Shown here: positions 22,785 through 32,836 of the stretch, piece after piece | Layout: the number at the start of each line of letters is the position of its first letter | Position numbering within the stretch: position 1 is the first letter of the stretch | NCBI RefSeq assembly: GCF_022179345.1 | Contig: NZ_BPQR01000018.1 | Coordinates: 1-58,111, forward strand | Reading direction: 5' to 3' | Length of the DNA: 58,111 nt | Source of the DNA: Methylobacterium jeotgali | GTDB taxonomy: Bacteria > Pseudomonadota > Alphaproteobacteria > Rhizobiales > Beijerinckiaceae | Notes under the pieces: model-generated | What the model saw: the letters and a program-made list of their open reading frames with translations, nothing else | Told to the model about the DNA's origin: nothing | The model's database searches: none | Program-made: the position numbers and the translations under genes

Positions 22785-23347
22785 GCGACCCCAGCGCCGG
22801 AGAGCCTCCCGCAACCGAGGCCGAGGGGCGGCGCACCGTCCTCCTCGTTCTCGCGGTGTTCGGCACGATCGCGCTGATCTTCGGGTCGATCGCCGGGGGC
22901 GTGCTCGTTCTCGGCGAAGGCCAGAACGACGCCGTCGCCATCATGGGCGGAGGAGCATGGCTGACGGCCACGATGATCGCGGCGATCGTCCTCGCGGTTC
23001 GGGCGGAAGCCCCGCGCGGCACGCTCCGGCGCCGGGCCTTCGAGGAGTCCGGTGTCTGGATCGATCCGGACGCCCGAGCGGCCGGGGCGGGACTGTCCGA
23101 GGGGGTCGAGTGGGAGGGAAGGACGAGCCTCGCCCTCGACGCCCCGGGGCCGATCCGCGTCCTGGCGGCCTCCGGCCTCACGCTCCCCGTCGCCGCGGCC
23201 ACGCTCTACGCCCTCGGCCGCATCACTCCGATCGGCCTCGTCATCGACTTCGGGCTCGCGGGCTTCCTCGTTTATATGGCGTGGCTCGCCCGCGCGGACC
23301 GGGACAAGCGCGACCGGGCGGATGCCGGCCCCGGCCGCGTCGACTGA
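22781..23347 (+). CDS. Uncharacterised membrane protein with three to four helices
   Basis: The 188-residue protein has hydrophobic segments at about 19-45, 58-75, 128-145 and 150-170, with a soluble charged stretch between the pairs. I recognise no domain. It is coupled by a GTGA overlap to the flavin-binding protein. The start GTG is set by this overlap. Codon usage matches neighbours. Confidence 0.75.
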   Translation: MSDPSAGEPPATEAEGRRTVLLVLAVFGTIALIFGSIAGGVLVLGEGQNDAVAIMGGGAWLTATMIAAIVLAVRAEAPRGTLRRRAFEESGVWIDPDARAAGAGLSEGVEWEGRTSLALDAPGPIRVLAASGLTLPVAAATLYALGRITPIGLVIDFGLAGFLVYMAWLARADRDKRDRADAGPGRVD

Positions 23348-23368
23348 GCCGGATACGGCCTCCGGGCG

Positions 23369-23971
23369 CTACGCCTTCACCGCCTCCGCGTCGAACCGCG
23401 CCGCATAGGCCGCGCCGGGGCGGTCCGCGCAGCGGTCGACCCAGGCTTCGATGACCGGCACGCCGGGCTTGCCGAACCAGGCGTAGGGCGAGTGCAGGAG
23501 CAGGTCCGCCGCCGTGAAGCGCTCGCCCAGCAGGTAGGGGCTCTCGGAGAGCGCCTGCGTCAGACGGGCCTCCATCTCGGCCCGGCCCCGGAAGGTGGCG
23601 TCGAGGACGGGATGCTTGAGGCCCGTGGTCTCCAGCACGAAGACCGGCTCGACCACGCCCGCGTACCAGGCGAGCCAGCTGAGATACGCGCCCCGCAGCT
23701 TGTGTCCGACGGGAATGGCGAGCCCGGCCTCCGGGAACAGGTCGGCGAGGTGCTGCACGATCGCGCTCGACTCCCAGATCTGCACGCCGTCCTCGACGAG
23801 GAGCGGCACCTTGCCGTCCGGGTGGGGGTTGCGCGGGTCGCGCCCGCCCGAGCCGTCCCTGCGCGGGATGGTGACGATCTCGATCCGCACCCGGTCGAGG
23901 GCGTCGAGCTCCTTGAGGAGGGCGACGATCCGGGTCGAGCGGCTGTTGGGAGAGTGGAAGAGCGTGAGCAT
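23369..23971 (-). CDS. Glutathione S-transferase family protein
   Basis: The 200-residue protein has a thioredoxin-like domain (MLTLFHSPNSRSTRIVALLKEL, DGKVPLLVEDGVQIWESSAIVQHL) and a helical C-terminal domain (LSESPYLLGERFTAADLLLHSP). Serine rather than cysteine lies at the likely active site. The substrate is unknown. It is divergent from a WYL regulator by 73 nt, and that regulator may control it. Confidence 0.9.
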   Translation of the reverse strand: MLTLFHSPNSRSTRIVALLKELDALDRVRIEIVTIPRRDGSGGRDPRNPHPDGKVPLLVEDGVQIWESSAIVQHLADLFPEAGLAIPVGHKLRGAYLSWLAWYAGVVEPVFVLETTGLKHPVLDATFRGRAEMEARLTQALSESPYLLGERFTAADLLLHSPYAWFGKPGVPVIEAWVDRCADRPGAAYAARFDAEAVKA

Positions 23972-24022
23972 CGGCTGGCCCCTGTCGTTGGCTGACGAGG
24001 GGCGCTATACCGGGCCACTCCT

Positions 24023-24039
24023 GTCAGTTTCCGTCAGTT
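24023..24039. promoter_or_regulatory. Direct GTCAGTT repeats in the gst-WYL divergent region
   Basis: GTCAGTT occurs at 24023-24029 and again at 24033-24039, ten bases apart, which is one helical turn. The second copy ends 5 nt before the regulator's start codon. The arrangement suits a regulator binding one face of DNA. No binding data can be read from sequence. Confidence 0.4.
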
Positions 24040-24044
24040 GCGCG

Positions 24045-24749
24045 ATGGCCAGGACCGACCGGCTCTTCCGCCTCCTCCACGCCATGCGCGTGCTGCCGGC
24101 GCCCGTCACCGCGGCCCGGCTCGCGGAGGAGACCGGCGTGTCGCTCCGCTCGATCTACCGGGACATCGACGGCCTGCGGGCGGCCGGCGCCCGCATCGAC
24201 GGCGAGCGCGGCTACGGCTACCGCCTGGTCGAGGACCCGGCGCTCCCGCCCCAGACCTTCGACCGCCTGGAGATCGAGGCGCTGGTGCTCGGCCTGGCGG
24301 AAGTGGGGCGGATGGGCGACCCGGCGCTTGCCACCGCCGCCGCTTCCGTGCTGGCCAAGGTCGCCGCGACCCTGCCCGACCGCAGCGAGCAGCACCTCAT
24401 GCACGCGGTCTCGCACGTGTACCGCTTCCGGGAGCGCTACGCGCCGGCCGTCGACATGGGCACGATCCGGGAGGGCTGCTGGGCGGAGCGGGCGGTGGCG
24501 ATCCGCTACCGCGACCGGGACGGAACGGCGACCGCGCGCACGATCCTGCCGCTCGCCATCGTCTACCTGGAGGACCGGATGGCGGTGCTCGCCTGGTGCT
24601 GCCTGCGCGAGGCCTTCCGCATGTTCATCGCGGACCGCATCGCCTCGGTCGAGGCGACGCCGGCGAGCTTCCGGCCGCGGCGTGCGGCGCTGCTGCGGGA
24701 CTATCTCGCAGAACTGAGCGCGGGGCGCCGCACCTCTCAGACCGCCTGA
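24045..24749 (+). CDS. WYL-domain transcriptional regulator (YafY/DeoR-like HTH)
   Basis: The 234-residue protein has an N-terminal helix-turn-helix ([43 protein letters not shown]). A WYL ligand-binding domain follows ([15 protein letters not shown] ... [32 protein letters not shown]). WYL regulators bind oligonucleotides or small ligands and control stress genes. The ATG at 24045 was chosen because the HTH begins there. Its 3' end overlaps the convergent trpS 3' end by 13 nt. Confidence 0.92.
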   Translation: MARTDRLFRLLHAMRVLPAPVTAARLAEETGVSLRSIYRDIDGLRAAGARIDGERGYGYRLVEDPALPPQTFDRLEIEALVLGLAEVGRMGDPALATAAASVLAKVAATLPDRSEQHLMHAVSHVYRFRERYAPAVDMGTIREGCWAERAVAIRYRDRDGTATARTILPLAIVYLEDRMAVLAWCCLREAFRMFIADRIASVEATPASFRPRRAALLRDYLAELSAGRRTSQTA

Positions 24750-25798
24750 AGCCGCGGGCCCCGGCGCACGAAGCCGACGATGTCCTTGACCGCGTCGAGG
24801 GTGGGCGCGGCGATGGCCTCGGCCCGCTCCGCGCCGTCGGCGAGCACCGCGTCGATATGGCCGGGATCGGCGCAGAGCCGCTTCATCTCGGCGCCGATCG
24901 GCCCGAGCCTGTCGACGGCGAGGTCGACCAGCGCCGGCTTGAAGCTCGAGAACTGGGCGCCGCCATACTCGGCGAGAACCGCTTCCCGGGTGGTGCCGGA
25001 GAGCGCCGCGAAGATGCCCACCAGATTGTCCGCCTCGGGCCGGCCCTTCAGCCCCTCGACCTCGGAGGGCAGGGCCTCCGGGTCGGTCTTGGCCTTGCGC
25101 ACCTTCTGGGCGATGGCGTCGGAATCGTCCGCGAGGTTGATGCGCGAGTAGTCCGATGGGTCGGACTTCGACATCTTCTTCGACCCGTCCCGCAGGCTCA
25201 TCACCCGCGCCGCCGGCCCGCCGATCAGCGGCTCGGTGAGCGGGAAGAACGCCTCGCCGTGGCCATGCGCGGCGATCGAGCCGGCGAAATCCGTGTTGAA
25301 CTTCTGCGCGATGTCGCGGGTCAGCTCGAGATGCTGCTTCTGGTCCTCGCCCACGGGCACGTGGGTGGCGCGGTAGGCGAGGATGTCGGCCGCCATCAGC
25401 ACGGGGTAGTCGTAGAGCCCCACGCTCGCGTTCTCCCGGTCCTTGCCGGCCTTGTCCTTGAACTGGGTCATGCGGTTCAGCCAGCCGAGGCGGGCGACGC
25501 AGTTGAGCACCCAGGCGAGCTCGGCATGGGCCGAGACCTGACTCTGGTTGAAGACGATGGAGCGGTTGGGGTCGATGCCGGCGGCGAGGAAGGCGGCGGT
25601 GACCTCGCGGATCTGACCCTTCAGCGCCTCCGGGTCCTGCCACAGGGTGATCGCATGGAGGTCGACCACGCAGTAGAGGCACTGCGCGTCCCGCTCCTGC
25701 ATCTCCACGAAGCGCTTGATGGCGCCGAGATAGTTGCCGAGGTGCAGGTTCCCGGTCGGCTGCACGCCGGAGAAGACGAGTTCGTTGAAGGCGGCCAT
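24737..25798 (-). CDS. trpS: Tryptophanyl-tRNA synthetase
   Basis: The 353-residue class I synthetase charges tRNA-Trp. The HIGH-type motif is in [13 protein letters not shown] (residues 14-25) and the KMSKS loop is intact ([14 protein letters not shown]). The ATG at 25798 gives the family N-terminus [14 protein letters not shown]; an extended reading upstream is not conserved. The C-terminal end overlaps the WYL gene on the opposite strand by 13 nt. Confidence 0.98.
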   Translation of the reverse strand: MAAFNELVFSGVQPTGNLHLGNYLGAIKRFVEMQERDAQCLYCVVDLHAITLWQDPEALKGQIREVTAAFLAAGIDPNRSIVFNQSQVSAHAELAWVLNCVARLGWLNRMTQFKDKAGKDRENASVGLYDYPVLMAADILAYRATHVPVGEDQKQHLELTRDIAQKFNTDFAGSIAAHGHGEAFFPLTEPLIGGPAARVMSLRDGSKKMSKSDPSDYSRINLADDSDAIAQKVRKAKTDPEALPSEVEGLKGRPEADNLVGIFAALSGTTREAVLAEYGGAQFSSFKPALVDLAVDRLGPIGAEMKRLCADPGHIDAVLADGAERAEAIAAPTLDAVKDIVGFVRRGPRLQAV

Positions 25799-25887
25799 CG
25801 GGCGCTGTCCCTGGGCCGCGGCACCGCGCCCGCAGGGTGGGCGCGACCTTGCGGCGGCGGGGTTCTCTACCGCGCGATCCCGGCCGG

Positions 25888-26667
25888 TCAAGGCGCGGGC
25901 GAGGCCGGGCGCGTCGCGGAGGCGGAGGGGCAGATGTCGGCGAGCGGGCAGCGGCCGCAGGCGGGCCGCGCGTGCCGGCAGGTGTCCTGCCCGTGCAGCA
26001 TCAGGACCTCGTGATTGTCGTAGAGCTGTTGCGCGCTCCAGTCGGCGGGAAGCTGCGCCCGCAGGATCGGGTGCGAGGGTCCCACGTCGACGCTCCTCGG
26101 GATGAGCCCGAGGCGCTGCGCCACCCGGTGGTGGTGGCTGTCGACGGGCAGCGCCGGCATCCGCAGGGTCGAGAAGGAGAGCACCGCCGCGCTCGTCTTC
26201 GGGCCGATGCCGGGGATCGCCTGGAGCCAGGTGCGGGCCTCCTCCACGGGCCACTCCGCCAAGAAATCGAGGGATAGGGCGCCCACCCGCTCGCGGACCG
26301 CCAGGAGCACGGCGCGGATGCGCGGGGCCTTCAATTCCGGCCAGGTGACGCCGGCGATCAGCGCCTCGATCTCGGAGACGGGCGCCTCCAGAACCTCGGC
26401 CCAATCGGGAAAGCGCGCTCGCAAAGCCTTGAAGGCGCGACCGGAATCGGCGTTGCGGGTGCGGTGGGAGAGGAGCGAGGAGATCAGCTCGCTCAACGGG
26501 TCGAGGCTGTGGAAGTACGGGATCGGGCAGTCGTAGACCGCGCAGAGCCTCCGGTGGACGAGGAGCGCCTTCTCGCGCAGGTCGGGCGAGGGAGAGGGCG
26601 CCGCCGCGCGGGAGCGGCGCGGGGGCGGAGCGTCGAGGAAGGACTTTTGGGGCGATGGGATCGGCAT
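25888..26667 (-). CDS. nth: Endonuclease III-like DNA glycosylase/AP lyase
   Basis: The 259-residue HhH-GPD protein has a hairpin-helix-hairpin ([15 protein letters not shown]) with the catalytic Lys position filled. The catalytic Asp is in [15 protein letters not shown], and the four-cysteine [4Fe-4S] loop has the standard C-x6-C-x2-C-x5-C spacing ([17 protein letters not shown]). It is predicted to excise oxidised pyrimidines. An N-terminal extension of about 30 residues is poorly conserved. A second nth copy may exist elsewhere, so the symbol is by family. A 21-nt inverted repeat overlaps the start codon. Confidence 0.9.
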   Translation of the reverse strand: MPIPSPQKSFLDAPPPRRSRAAAPSPSPDLREKALLVHRRLCAVYDCPIPYFHSLDPLSELISSLLSHRTRNADSGRAFKALRARFPDWAEVLEAPVSEIEALIAGVTWPELKAPRIRAVLLAVRERVGALSLDFLAEWPVEEARTWLQAIPGIGPKTSAAVLSFSTLRMPALPVDSHHHRVAQRLGLIPRSVDVGPSHPILRAQLPADWSAQQLYDNHEVLMLHGQDTCRHARPACGRCPLADICPSASATRPASPAP

Positions 26668-26687
26668 CCCGGCGGAATCCGCCGGGA
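26667..26687. repeat. 10-1-10 inverted repeat overlapping the nth start
   Basis: TCCCGGCGGA (26667-26676) and TCCGCCGGGA (26678-26687) are exact reverse complements around one base. The left arm includes the last base of the nth ATG codon (minus strand), and the repeat covers the expected ribosome-binding region. It could sequester initiation, or the real nth start may be further downstream. It could also be a weak terminator of the upstream gene. Confidence 0.6.
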
Positions 26688-26720
26688 GTCGCGGTTGTTC
26701 CCAGATCCGCTCGTCGCGGA

Positions 26721-27491
26721 CTACTTCACCAGGGCGTAGATGTTCACGTCGAGCTTGTCGTCGGCCTTATCCGAGAGGTCGGTGACGTACTCCTCGATGA
26801 AGCGGTCCTGCACCACCACGTCCTTGGCGTCGAGATAGGCGGTCAGGGTCTCGTAGGTGCCGTCGATGGCATCGTACGAGCCCTTGTGCGGGAAGCGCAG
26901 GGCCTTGCCGCTCGGGGTGGTGCCGAAGCGGACGCCGTCGCCCTCCGGCGGCTTCGCATCCGGCGCCCGCTCGATCGGCACCATCGCCTCGTACTGGAAG
27001 CCGTCATCCTCGGTGCGGGTGAAGACCGCGATCGGCCGGCCGGTCGGCGCGATGCCAGCCTTGGCGAGGTCCGCCTCGATGCGGGCGAAGGCGCCCTTGA
27101 GGCTCGGCACCGCCTCCTCCCACTTGGTGCGCCCGGCCAGGATCGCGGCGGGCTTGGCCGGCAGCGAGACCTCGTCCACGTCGTTGGCGTCGCCGGGCGT
27201 CGCCACGAGGGTCGAGCGGGTCGCCGTGGGCGCGCTCGCGGCGGGCGACGTCCCGCCCGGCGCGGGCAGGGGAGCGGAGGGCGCGAGCGCCTTGTCGGCC
27301 GCGGGCGCCGCCGACTTGTCCGGGTCCTTCGGCGGGTCGGGCTGGGTCGTCGTGGAGAGCGGGTTGGTCACGGCCGGCGGCGGCGTGTTGGAGGGTGGAG
27401 GCGGCGCGTTCTGCGCGCTCGCAGGCAGGGCGAGGCCGGCGCAGAGCGCGGCGAGGATCGGGCCGAACAGGGCAGGACCGGGACGCTTCAC
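26721..27491 (-). CDS. Exported GyrI-like (AraC effector-binding-like) domain protein
   Basis: The 256-residue protein has a signal peptide ([20 protein letters not shown], cleavage about residue 27). A Pro/Thr/Ala-rich linker covers about 27-110. The C-terminal domain holds [43 protein letters not shown] and [19 protein letters not shown]. That pattern resembles GyrI-like/effector-binding domains, which are normally cytoplasmic. A periplasmic ligand-binding role is inferred; I do not know the ligand. It is divergent from dapF by 202 nt. Confidence 0.78.
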   Translation of the reverse strand: MKRPGPALFGPILAALCAGLALPASAQNAPPPPSNTPPPAVTNPLSTTTQPDPPKDPDKSAAPAADKALAPSAPLPAPGGTSPAASAPTATRSTLVATPGDANDVDEVSLPAKPAAILAGRTKWEEAVPSLKGAFARIEADLAKAGIAPTGRPIAVFTRTEDDGFQYEAMVPIERAPDAKPPEGDGVRFGTTPSGKALRFPHKGSYDAIDGTYETLTAYLDAKDVVVQDRFIEEYVTDLSDKADDKLDVNIYALVK

Positions 27492-27693
27492 GGGCGACGC
27501 TCTCCAGGGCTCGCGGCAGCCGCGAATCGCGGTGCGGCGGATGGTCTCCCGGAAGGTAGTGGCGAAGGCCGCCTGCCGCGAGGGGCCCGCCGGGTCTCGT
27601 GATCGGCGACCGCGTGCATGGCCGGCCGCCTTGCCCTATACGGGCGCCCCATCCGCCTCCCGCCGAGAGACCTCAAGCCCGATCAAGGCCCGC

Positions 27694-28581
27694 ATGAGCG
27701 CACTCGCCCACAGACGCTTCCTGAAGATGCACGGCGCCGGCAACGCCATCGTCGTGCTCGACCTGCGCGGCACCGCGATCACGGTCGAGCCGGAGGAGGC
27801 GCGCGCCATCGCCGCCGACCCCGGCTCGGCCTTCGACCAGCTCATGGTCGTGCACGATCCGCGGAGCCCAGGCACCGACGCGTTCATGCGCATCTACAAC
27901 ACCGACGGCTCGGAATCGGGCGCCTGCGGCAACGGCACCCGCTGCGTCGCCTTCGCCATGCTCGACGACCCCGCCATGGCGCGCCCCGCCGAGAGCGGGC
28001 GCCTGACGCTCGAGACCAGCGCCGGCCTCGTCGAGGTGAAGCGGGTGGCCGAGCGCTCCTTCACCGTCGACATGGGCCGGCCGCGCCTCGCCTGGAACGA
28101 GATCCCGCTCCGCGACCCCTTCCCCGACACCCGGCGGATCGAGCTCCAGATCGGGCCGATCGACGATCCGATCCTGCATTCGCCCGGCGCGGTCGGCATG
28201 GGCAACCCCCATGCGGTCTTCTTCACCGAGCGCGATCCCGACACCTACGACCTCGCGCGGATCGGGCCGCTTCTCGAGAACCACCCGATCTTCCCCGAGC
28301 GCGCCAACATCTCGGTGGCGCAGGTGACCGGGCGCGACCGAATCAAGCTCAGGGTCTGGGAGCGGGGCGCCGGGCTCACCCTCGCCTGCGGCACGGCCGC
28401 CTGCGCGACGGTCGTCGCCGCGTCGCGCCTGCGCATGATCGACCGGCACGCCACCGTCTCGCTCCCCGGCGGCGACCTCGCGGTGGAGTGGCGCGCCGAC
28501 GATCACGTGATGATGACCGGCCCGGTCTTCCTGGAAGCCGAGGGCACGCTCGCGCCGGACCTGTTCAGGCCGGGCGCCTGA
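27694..28581 (+). CDS. dapF: Diaminopimelate epimerase
   Basis: The 295-residue cofactor-independent epimerase converts LL- to meso-diaminopimelate for lysine and peptidoglycan. Both catalytic cysteines are present: Cys78 ([13 protein letters not shown]) and Cys232 ([14 protein letters not shown]). The ATG at 27694 was chosen because the family begins [11 protein letters not shown]; longer upstream reading is not conserved. The stop overlaps the mtaB ATG by one base (TGATG), so translation is coupled. Confidence 0.98.
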   Translation: MSALAHRRFLKMHGAGNAIVVLDLRGTAITVEPEEARAIAADPGSAFDQLMVVHDPRSPGTDAFMRIYNTDGSESGACGNGTRCVAFAMLDDPAMARPAESGRLTLETSAGLVEVKRVAERSFTVDMGRPRLAWNEIPLRDPFPDTRRIELQIGPIDDPILHSPGAVGMGNPHAVFFTERDPDTYDLARIGPLLENHPIFPERANISVAQVTGRDRIKLRVWERGAGLTLACGTAACATVVAASRLRMIDRHATVSLPGGDLAVEWRADDHVMMTGPVFLEAEGTLAPDLFRPGA

Positions 28582-29807
28582 TGGCCGTCGAGACGCTGAG
28601 CTTCGGCTGCCGCCTCAACACCGTCGAGGCGGAGACGATGCGGGCGCATGCCGGCGCGACGGCGCAGGGCGACCTCGTCATCGTCAACACCTGCGCCGTC
28701 ACGGCAGCCGCCGGCCGCGAGGCCCGCAAGGCGATCCGGCGGCTCGCCCGCACCCGGCCGAGGGCGGAGATCGTCGTGACCGGCTGCGGCGCCGAGGTCG
28801 AGACGTCGGACTATTCCGCGATGCCGGAGGTCGCCCGTCTCGTCGGCAACGGCGCGAAGCTCCTGCCGGAGACCTGGAGCCGGGCGGCCCCCGAGCAGGG
28901 GCCGGGGCGGATCATGGCGGTGCGCGAGGCGCCCCCCTCCCGGATCGCCGGGATGGAAGGGCATACCCGCGCCTTCGTGCCCGTGCAGAACGGCTGCGAC
29001 CACCGCTGCACCTTCTGCGTCATCCCCTTCGGCCGGGGCAACTCCCGCTCGGTGCCGCTCCCGGCCGTGGTCGAGCAGGTGGCGCGGATCGTCGAGGGCG
29101 GCGGCCGCGAGGCGGTGCTCACCGGCGTCGACCTGACGAGCTACGGCGCGGACCTGCCCGACGCGCCCACCCTCGGGCGGCTGGTGCGGGCGATCCTGCG
29201 GGGCGTGCCGGGCCTCGCGCGGCTGCGCCTCTCCTCGATCGATTCCGTCGAGGCCGACCCGGAGCTGACGGAGGCGCTCGCCGGGGAGCCCCGGCTGATG
29301 CCCCATCTCCACCTCTCCCTCCAGGCCGGCGACGACCTCGTCCTGAAGCGGATGAAGCGCCGCCATTCCCGCGCCGACGCGGTCCGCTTCTGCGCCGAGG
29401 CGCGCCGGCTGCGGCCGGGGCTGGTGCTCGGCGCCGACCTCATCGCCGGCTTCCCCACCGAGACCGAGGCGCAGTTCGCCCGCACCCTCGACCTCGTGGC
29501 CGAATGCGGGCTGACGCATCTCCACGTCTTCCCCTACTCGCCCCGACCCGGCACGCCGGCCGCGCGGATGCCGCCGGTGGCGCCCGAGGCCGTGCGCGAG
29601 CGCGCCGCCCGCCTGCGCGAGGCGGGCGACCGGGCCCGGATCGCCCATCTCGACGGCGAGATCGGACAGGTCCGGCGGATCCTCGCCGAGCGCGGCGGCA
29701 CCGGCCGGACGGAGGCGTTCACGCCGGTGCGGCTTTCCGCCGAGCCGGGCACCATCCTCGACGTGAGGATCACAGGCCACGACGGGCGCTCACTGCGCGC
29801 CGCTTAA
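28581..29807 (+). CDS. mtaB: tRNA (t6A37) C2-methylthiotransferase MtaB
   Basis: The 408-residue radical-SAM enzyme turns t6A37 into ms2t6A in ANN-decoding tRNAs. The N-terminal UPF0004 cluster cysteines are Cys10, Cys38 and Cys69 (TGCGAEVE). The radical-SAM motif CDHRCTFC places Cys139/143/146. GADLIAGFPTETEAQF and the FPYSPRPGTPAARMP motif support MtaB over MiaB. A TRAM domain seems reduced. It is coupled to dapF, a common pairing in alphaproteobacteria. Its stop overlaps that of the convergent RluA gene. Confidence 0.93.
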   Translation: MAVETLSFGCRLNTVEAETMRAHAGATAQGDLVIVNTCAVTAAAGREARKAIRRLARTRPRAEIVVTGCGAEVETSDYSAMPEVARLVGNGAKLLPETWSRAAPEQGPGRIMAVREAPPSRIAGMEGHTRAFVPVQNGCDHRCTFCVIPFGRGNSRSVPLPAVVEQVARIVEGGGREAVLTGVDLTSYGADLPDAPTLGRLVRAILRGVPGLARLRLSSIDSVEADPELTEALAGEPRLMPHLHLSLQAGDDLVLKRMKRRHSRADAVRFCAEARRLRPGLVLGADLIAGFPTETEAQFARTLDLVAECGLTHLHVFPYSPRPGTPAARMPPVAPEAVRERAARLREAGDRARIAHLDGEIGQVRRILAERGGTGRTEAFTPVRLSAEPGTILDVRITGHDGRSLRAA

Positions 29808-30541
29808 GACATCTCCGCGTCCCCGGCCGCCATCCCGCAGGCCTCTAGTCCCGCCCGCATGTGCGCGGGCACCGGCGCCTCGACGGCGATCGGCTGGCGC
29901 TTCGGGTAGAGAGGCAGCACGAGCCGCCTTGCGTGGAGCTGGAGGCCCGGCCCGCTCGTGCGGGGCCCGGAGCCGTAGATCGCGTCGCCCCGGATCGGGA
30001 AGCCCAGGGCGGCGCAGTGGACGCGCAGCTGATGCGTGCGGCCGGTGACCGGGCGAAGCTCCAGCCAAGTCGAGCTGCCGTCGCCCGTGCAACCGAGGAT
30101 GCGCCAATGCGTGAGGGCAGGATCGCCCGCCGGGTCGGCCTTCATCCACCAGCTTCGCGGGTCGTCGGAGCGGCGCATCAGGGGCAGGTCGATGCGGCCC
30201 TCCTCGGTGGGAGGCGTTCCCTCGACCAGCGCCCAGTAGACCTTCTCGGTCTCGCGGCCGGCGAAGAGGCGGTTCAGCCGGGCGAGCGCCTTGGCGTGGC
30301 GGCCGAGCGCCAGGCAGCCCGAGGTGTCGCGATCGAGACGATGCACCGCCTCCGGCCGCCGGGGCAGGCCGAAGCGCAGGGCGTCGAGATGGTCGGTGAG
30401 GGTCTCGCCGCCCTTCGGCCCCGGATGCACCGGCATCCCCGCCGGCTTGTCGATGACGAGCAGCAGGGCATCGCGGTAGAGGAGCCGGACACCTATGTGT
30501 TGCGGGTCCGTGCGATGCGGGTTCGCCGGGTGCGGGGACAT
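29804..30541 (-). CDS. RluA-family pseudouridine synthase
   Basis: The 245-residue protein has the catalytic motif HRLDRDTSGC with Asp70, plus ELRPVTGRTHQLRVH and the N-terminal LLVIDKPAGMPVHPG. There is no S4 domain, so it is closer to RluA/RluC-like short forms acting on rRNA or tRNA. The exact target cannot be told. The start is ATG at 30541; it is divergent from ftsY by 43 nt. Its TAA overlaps the mtaB TAA in the sequence TTAA. Confidence 0.93.
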   Translation of the reverse strand: MSPHPANPHRTDPQHIGVRLLYRDALLLVIDKPAGMPVHPGPKGGETLTDHLDALRFGLPRRPEAVHRLDRDTSGCLALGRHAKALARLNRLFAGRETEKVYWALVEGTPPTEEGRIDLPLMRRSDDPRSWWMKADPAGDPALTHWRILGCTGDGSSTWLELRPVTGRTHQLRVHCAALGFPIRGDAIYGSGPRTSGPGLQLHARRLVLPLYPKRQPIAVEAPVPAHMRAGLEACGMAAGDAEMS

Positions 30542-30584
30542 GCGCGTCGGCTATCGGAGCCGCCGCGCCGGAGCAAGGTCACGG

Positions 30585-32057
30585 ATGAGTCGAGACGAGA
30601 AGCCGGGCTGGCTCGGCCGCCTGTTCGGGCGAAAGGGCGCGGAGGCCGAGGCGCCTTCGGCCGAGACGCTTCCCGTCGACTCGCCGGCCTCGGAATCCGA
30701 GGGTCGGCCGGACTTTGCCACCGGCGCCGACGACGTCACCACCGCGCCGCTGCCGCCGAGCGAGCCCGGCCCCGGAGAGGCCGGCAACGCCGTGCCCGAC
30801 GCGGTCGAGGGCGCCGACATGCTGCCCGTCGAGGGCGAGCCCGAGCAGCCGCCCCCCGGCACCGCCGGCGACGACCCGGAGCGGGGCGCCGAGCCCGCCA
30901 CCCCGTCGCCTCTGGAGCGAGAGCCGCTGACGGACGCGGACGCGGCGGCCGCCACGCCGGAGGGGCGCAGCTGGTGGAGCCGCTTCTCCGGCGCCGAGCC
31001 GCACGCTCCCGAACCCGCCGCCGAGATCGAACCGGCCGCAGGGCCGGCCGAGCCCGACATCCAGCCCATCGATTCCGCCGCGGCGCTGGCGAGCGACGCC
31101 GCCGAGGACACCGTACAGACGGAGCCTCGTGGCTGGTGGAGCCGCCTCACGCAGGGGATGCGGCGGACCTCGACGCAGCTCTCGGACCGGGTCACGGGGC
31201 TCTTCACCAAGCGCAAGCTCGACGCCACGACGCTGGAAGAGCTGGAGGACGCGCTGATCCAGGCCGATTTCGGCATCGAGACCGCGATGCGCGTCTCGGA
31301 AGCCGTGGGCAAGGGCCGCTACGAGAAGGGGATCTCCGCCGACGAGGTCCGCGCGATCCTGGCCGCGGAGGTCGAGCGGGCGCTCGATCCCGTCGCGGTG
31401 CCGCTGACCATCGATTCTTCGGCCAAGCCCTTCGTGATCCTCACGGTCGGCGTCAACGGCGCCGGCAAGACCACGACCATCGGCAAGCTCGCGCTGAAGC
31501 TCAAGGCCGAAGGCCGCAGCGTGATGCTGGCGGCGGGCGACACCTTCCGGGCGGCGGCGGTCGAGCAGCTCAAGGTCTGGGGCGACCGCACCGGCACGCC
31601 GGTGGTGACGCGGCCCGCCGGCAGCGACGCGGCGGGCCTCGCCTTCGATGCGCTCACCGAGGCGCGGGCGGCGGGCACCGACATTCTCCTCATCGACACC
31701 GCCGGCCGGCTCCAGAACAAGGCCGGGCTGATGGCGGAGCTCGAGAAGATCGTGCGCGTGATCCGCAAGGTCGACGCCGGCGCCCCTCACGCGACGCTGC
31801 TCGTCCTCGACGCCACCGTCGGCCAGAACGCGCTCAGCCAGGTGGAGCTGTTCTCGCAGGCCGCCCCCGTCTCGGGGCTGGTGATGACGAAGCTCGACGG
31901 CACCGCGCGGGGCGGCATCCTCGTGGCGCTCGCCGCCAAGCACGCGCTGCCGGTGCACTTCATCGGGGTGGGCGAGGGGGTCGAGGATCTGGAGCCCTTC
32001 GCGGCCAGGGACTTCGCCCGCGCCATCGCCGGGCTCGGAGAGCGCGATGCCGGTTGA
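30585..32057 (+). CDS. ftsY: Signal recognition particle receptor FtsY
   Basis: The 490-residue SRP receptor has an N-terminal acidic A domain of about 190 residues, an N helical bundle and the GTPase. GTPase motifs are [13 protein letters not shown] (G1), [20 protein letters not shown] and [10 protein letters not shown]. The A domain carries three Trp/Arg motifs: [10 protein letters not shown] (8-17), SWWSRFSG (129-136) and [12 protein letters not shown] (183-194). They look like repeated membrane-contact amphipathic elements. The ATG at 30585 gives the first of these motifs directly at the N-terminus. yciB overlaps the 3' end by 11 nt. Confidence 0.97.
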   Translation: MSRDEKPGWLGRLFGRKGAEAEAPSAETLPVDSPASESEGRPDFATGADDVTTAPLPPSEPGPGEAGNAVPDAVEGADMLPVEGEPEQPPPGTAGDDPERGAEPATPSPLEREPLTDADAAAATPEGRSWWSRFSGAEPHAPEPAAEIEPAAGPAEPDIQPIDSAAALASDAAEDTVQTEPRGWWSRLTQGMRRTSTQLSDRVTGLFTKRKLDATTLEELEDALIQADFGIETAMRVSEAVGKGRYEKGISADEVRAILAAEVERALDPVAVPLTIDSSAKPFVILTVGVNGAGKTTTIGKLALKLKAEGRSVMLAAGDTFRAAAVEQLKVWGDRTGTPVVTRPAGSDAAGLAFDALTEARAAGTDILLIDTAGRLQNKAGLMAELEKIVRVIRKVDAGAPHATLLVLDATVGQNALSQVELFSQAAPVSGLVMTKLDGTARGGILVALAAKHALPVHFIGVGEGVEDLEPFAARDFARAIAGLGERDAG

Positions 32058-32736
32058 CCGCGGCGCCCCGGCGCGACCACAACCGGGCATGACCGGCATC
32101 ATCGAGACCGTCCCGCCCCGACAGGCATCCGGCCGTCATCTGGCGCCGCTGCCGAAGCTCGCCCTGGAGATGGGGCCGCTGGTCCTGTTCTTCCTCACGA
32201 ACGCCTATGCCGAGCGCTTCGGCGTGACGGCGGAGAGCAAGCTGTTCGTCGCCACCGGCGTGTTCATCACGGCGACCGTCGCGTCGCTCGCCGTGCACTA
32301 CGCCCTGGTGCGGCGCCTGCCGATCATGGCGCTCGTCTCCGGCTTCGTGGTGCTGGTGTTCGGGGGCCTGACCCTGGCGCTCCAGGACAAGACCTTCATC
32401 ATGATGAAGCCGACCATCGTGAACACGCTGTTCGGGACCGTGCTGCTCGGCGGCCTCGCCTTCGGCAAGCCGCTGCTCTCGGTGGTGCTCGACAGCATGT
32501 TCCGGCTGACCGACGAGGGCTGGCGGAAGCTGACCTTCCGCTGGGCGCTGTTCTTCTTCGCGCTCGCCGCCCTCAACGAGGTCGTCTGGCGCACGCAGAG
32601 CGAGGATTTCTGGGTGAACTTCAAGGTCTTCGGCATCATGCCTCTGACCATCCTCTTCGCCCTCTCGCAGACGCCGCTGCTGGCCCGCTACGAGCGCAAG
32701 GAGGCCGCCGTGGCTGACGAGCGCGGGCTGATCTGA
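32047..32736 (+). CDS. yciB: Inner membrane protein YciB / septation protein A
   Basis: The 229-residue protein has five to six membrane helices. The segments [36 protein letters not shown] and [19 protein letters not shown] are characteristic of the YciB/IspZ family, which affects envelope integrity and septation. The ATG at 32047 has GGAG at 32037-32040 and overlaps ftsY by 11 nt. An internal ATG at 32089 is an alternative that matches shorter homologues. Confidence 0.95.
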   Translation: MPVDRGAPARPQPGMTGIIETVPPRQASGRHLAPLPKLALEMGPLVLFFLTNAYAERFGVTAESKLFVATGVFITATVASLAVHYALVRRLPIMALVSGFVVLVFGGLTLALQDKTFIMMKPTIVNTLFGTVLLGGLAFGKPLLSVVLDSMFRLTDEGWRKLTFRWALFFFALAALNEVVWRTQSEDFWVNFKVFGIMPLTILFALSQTPLLARYERKEAAVADERGLI

Positions 32737-32836
32737 AGTGCTTTTCCCTTGCCCTCATGAGGCATGGGTTCTCCGCCGATAGGGGCGGGCTTGCCTCGAA
32801 GGAGGCCATCCGACCTCGCGGCGTTCGGAGAGGTTC

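Noticed and set aside
27618..28580. Long plus-strand frame upstream of mtaB
   Set aside because: This part has no family resemblance and overlaps dapF. The mtaB gene begins at the ATG 28581, set by the one-base overlap with dapF.
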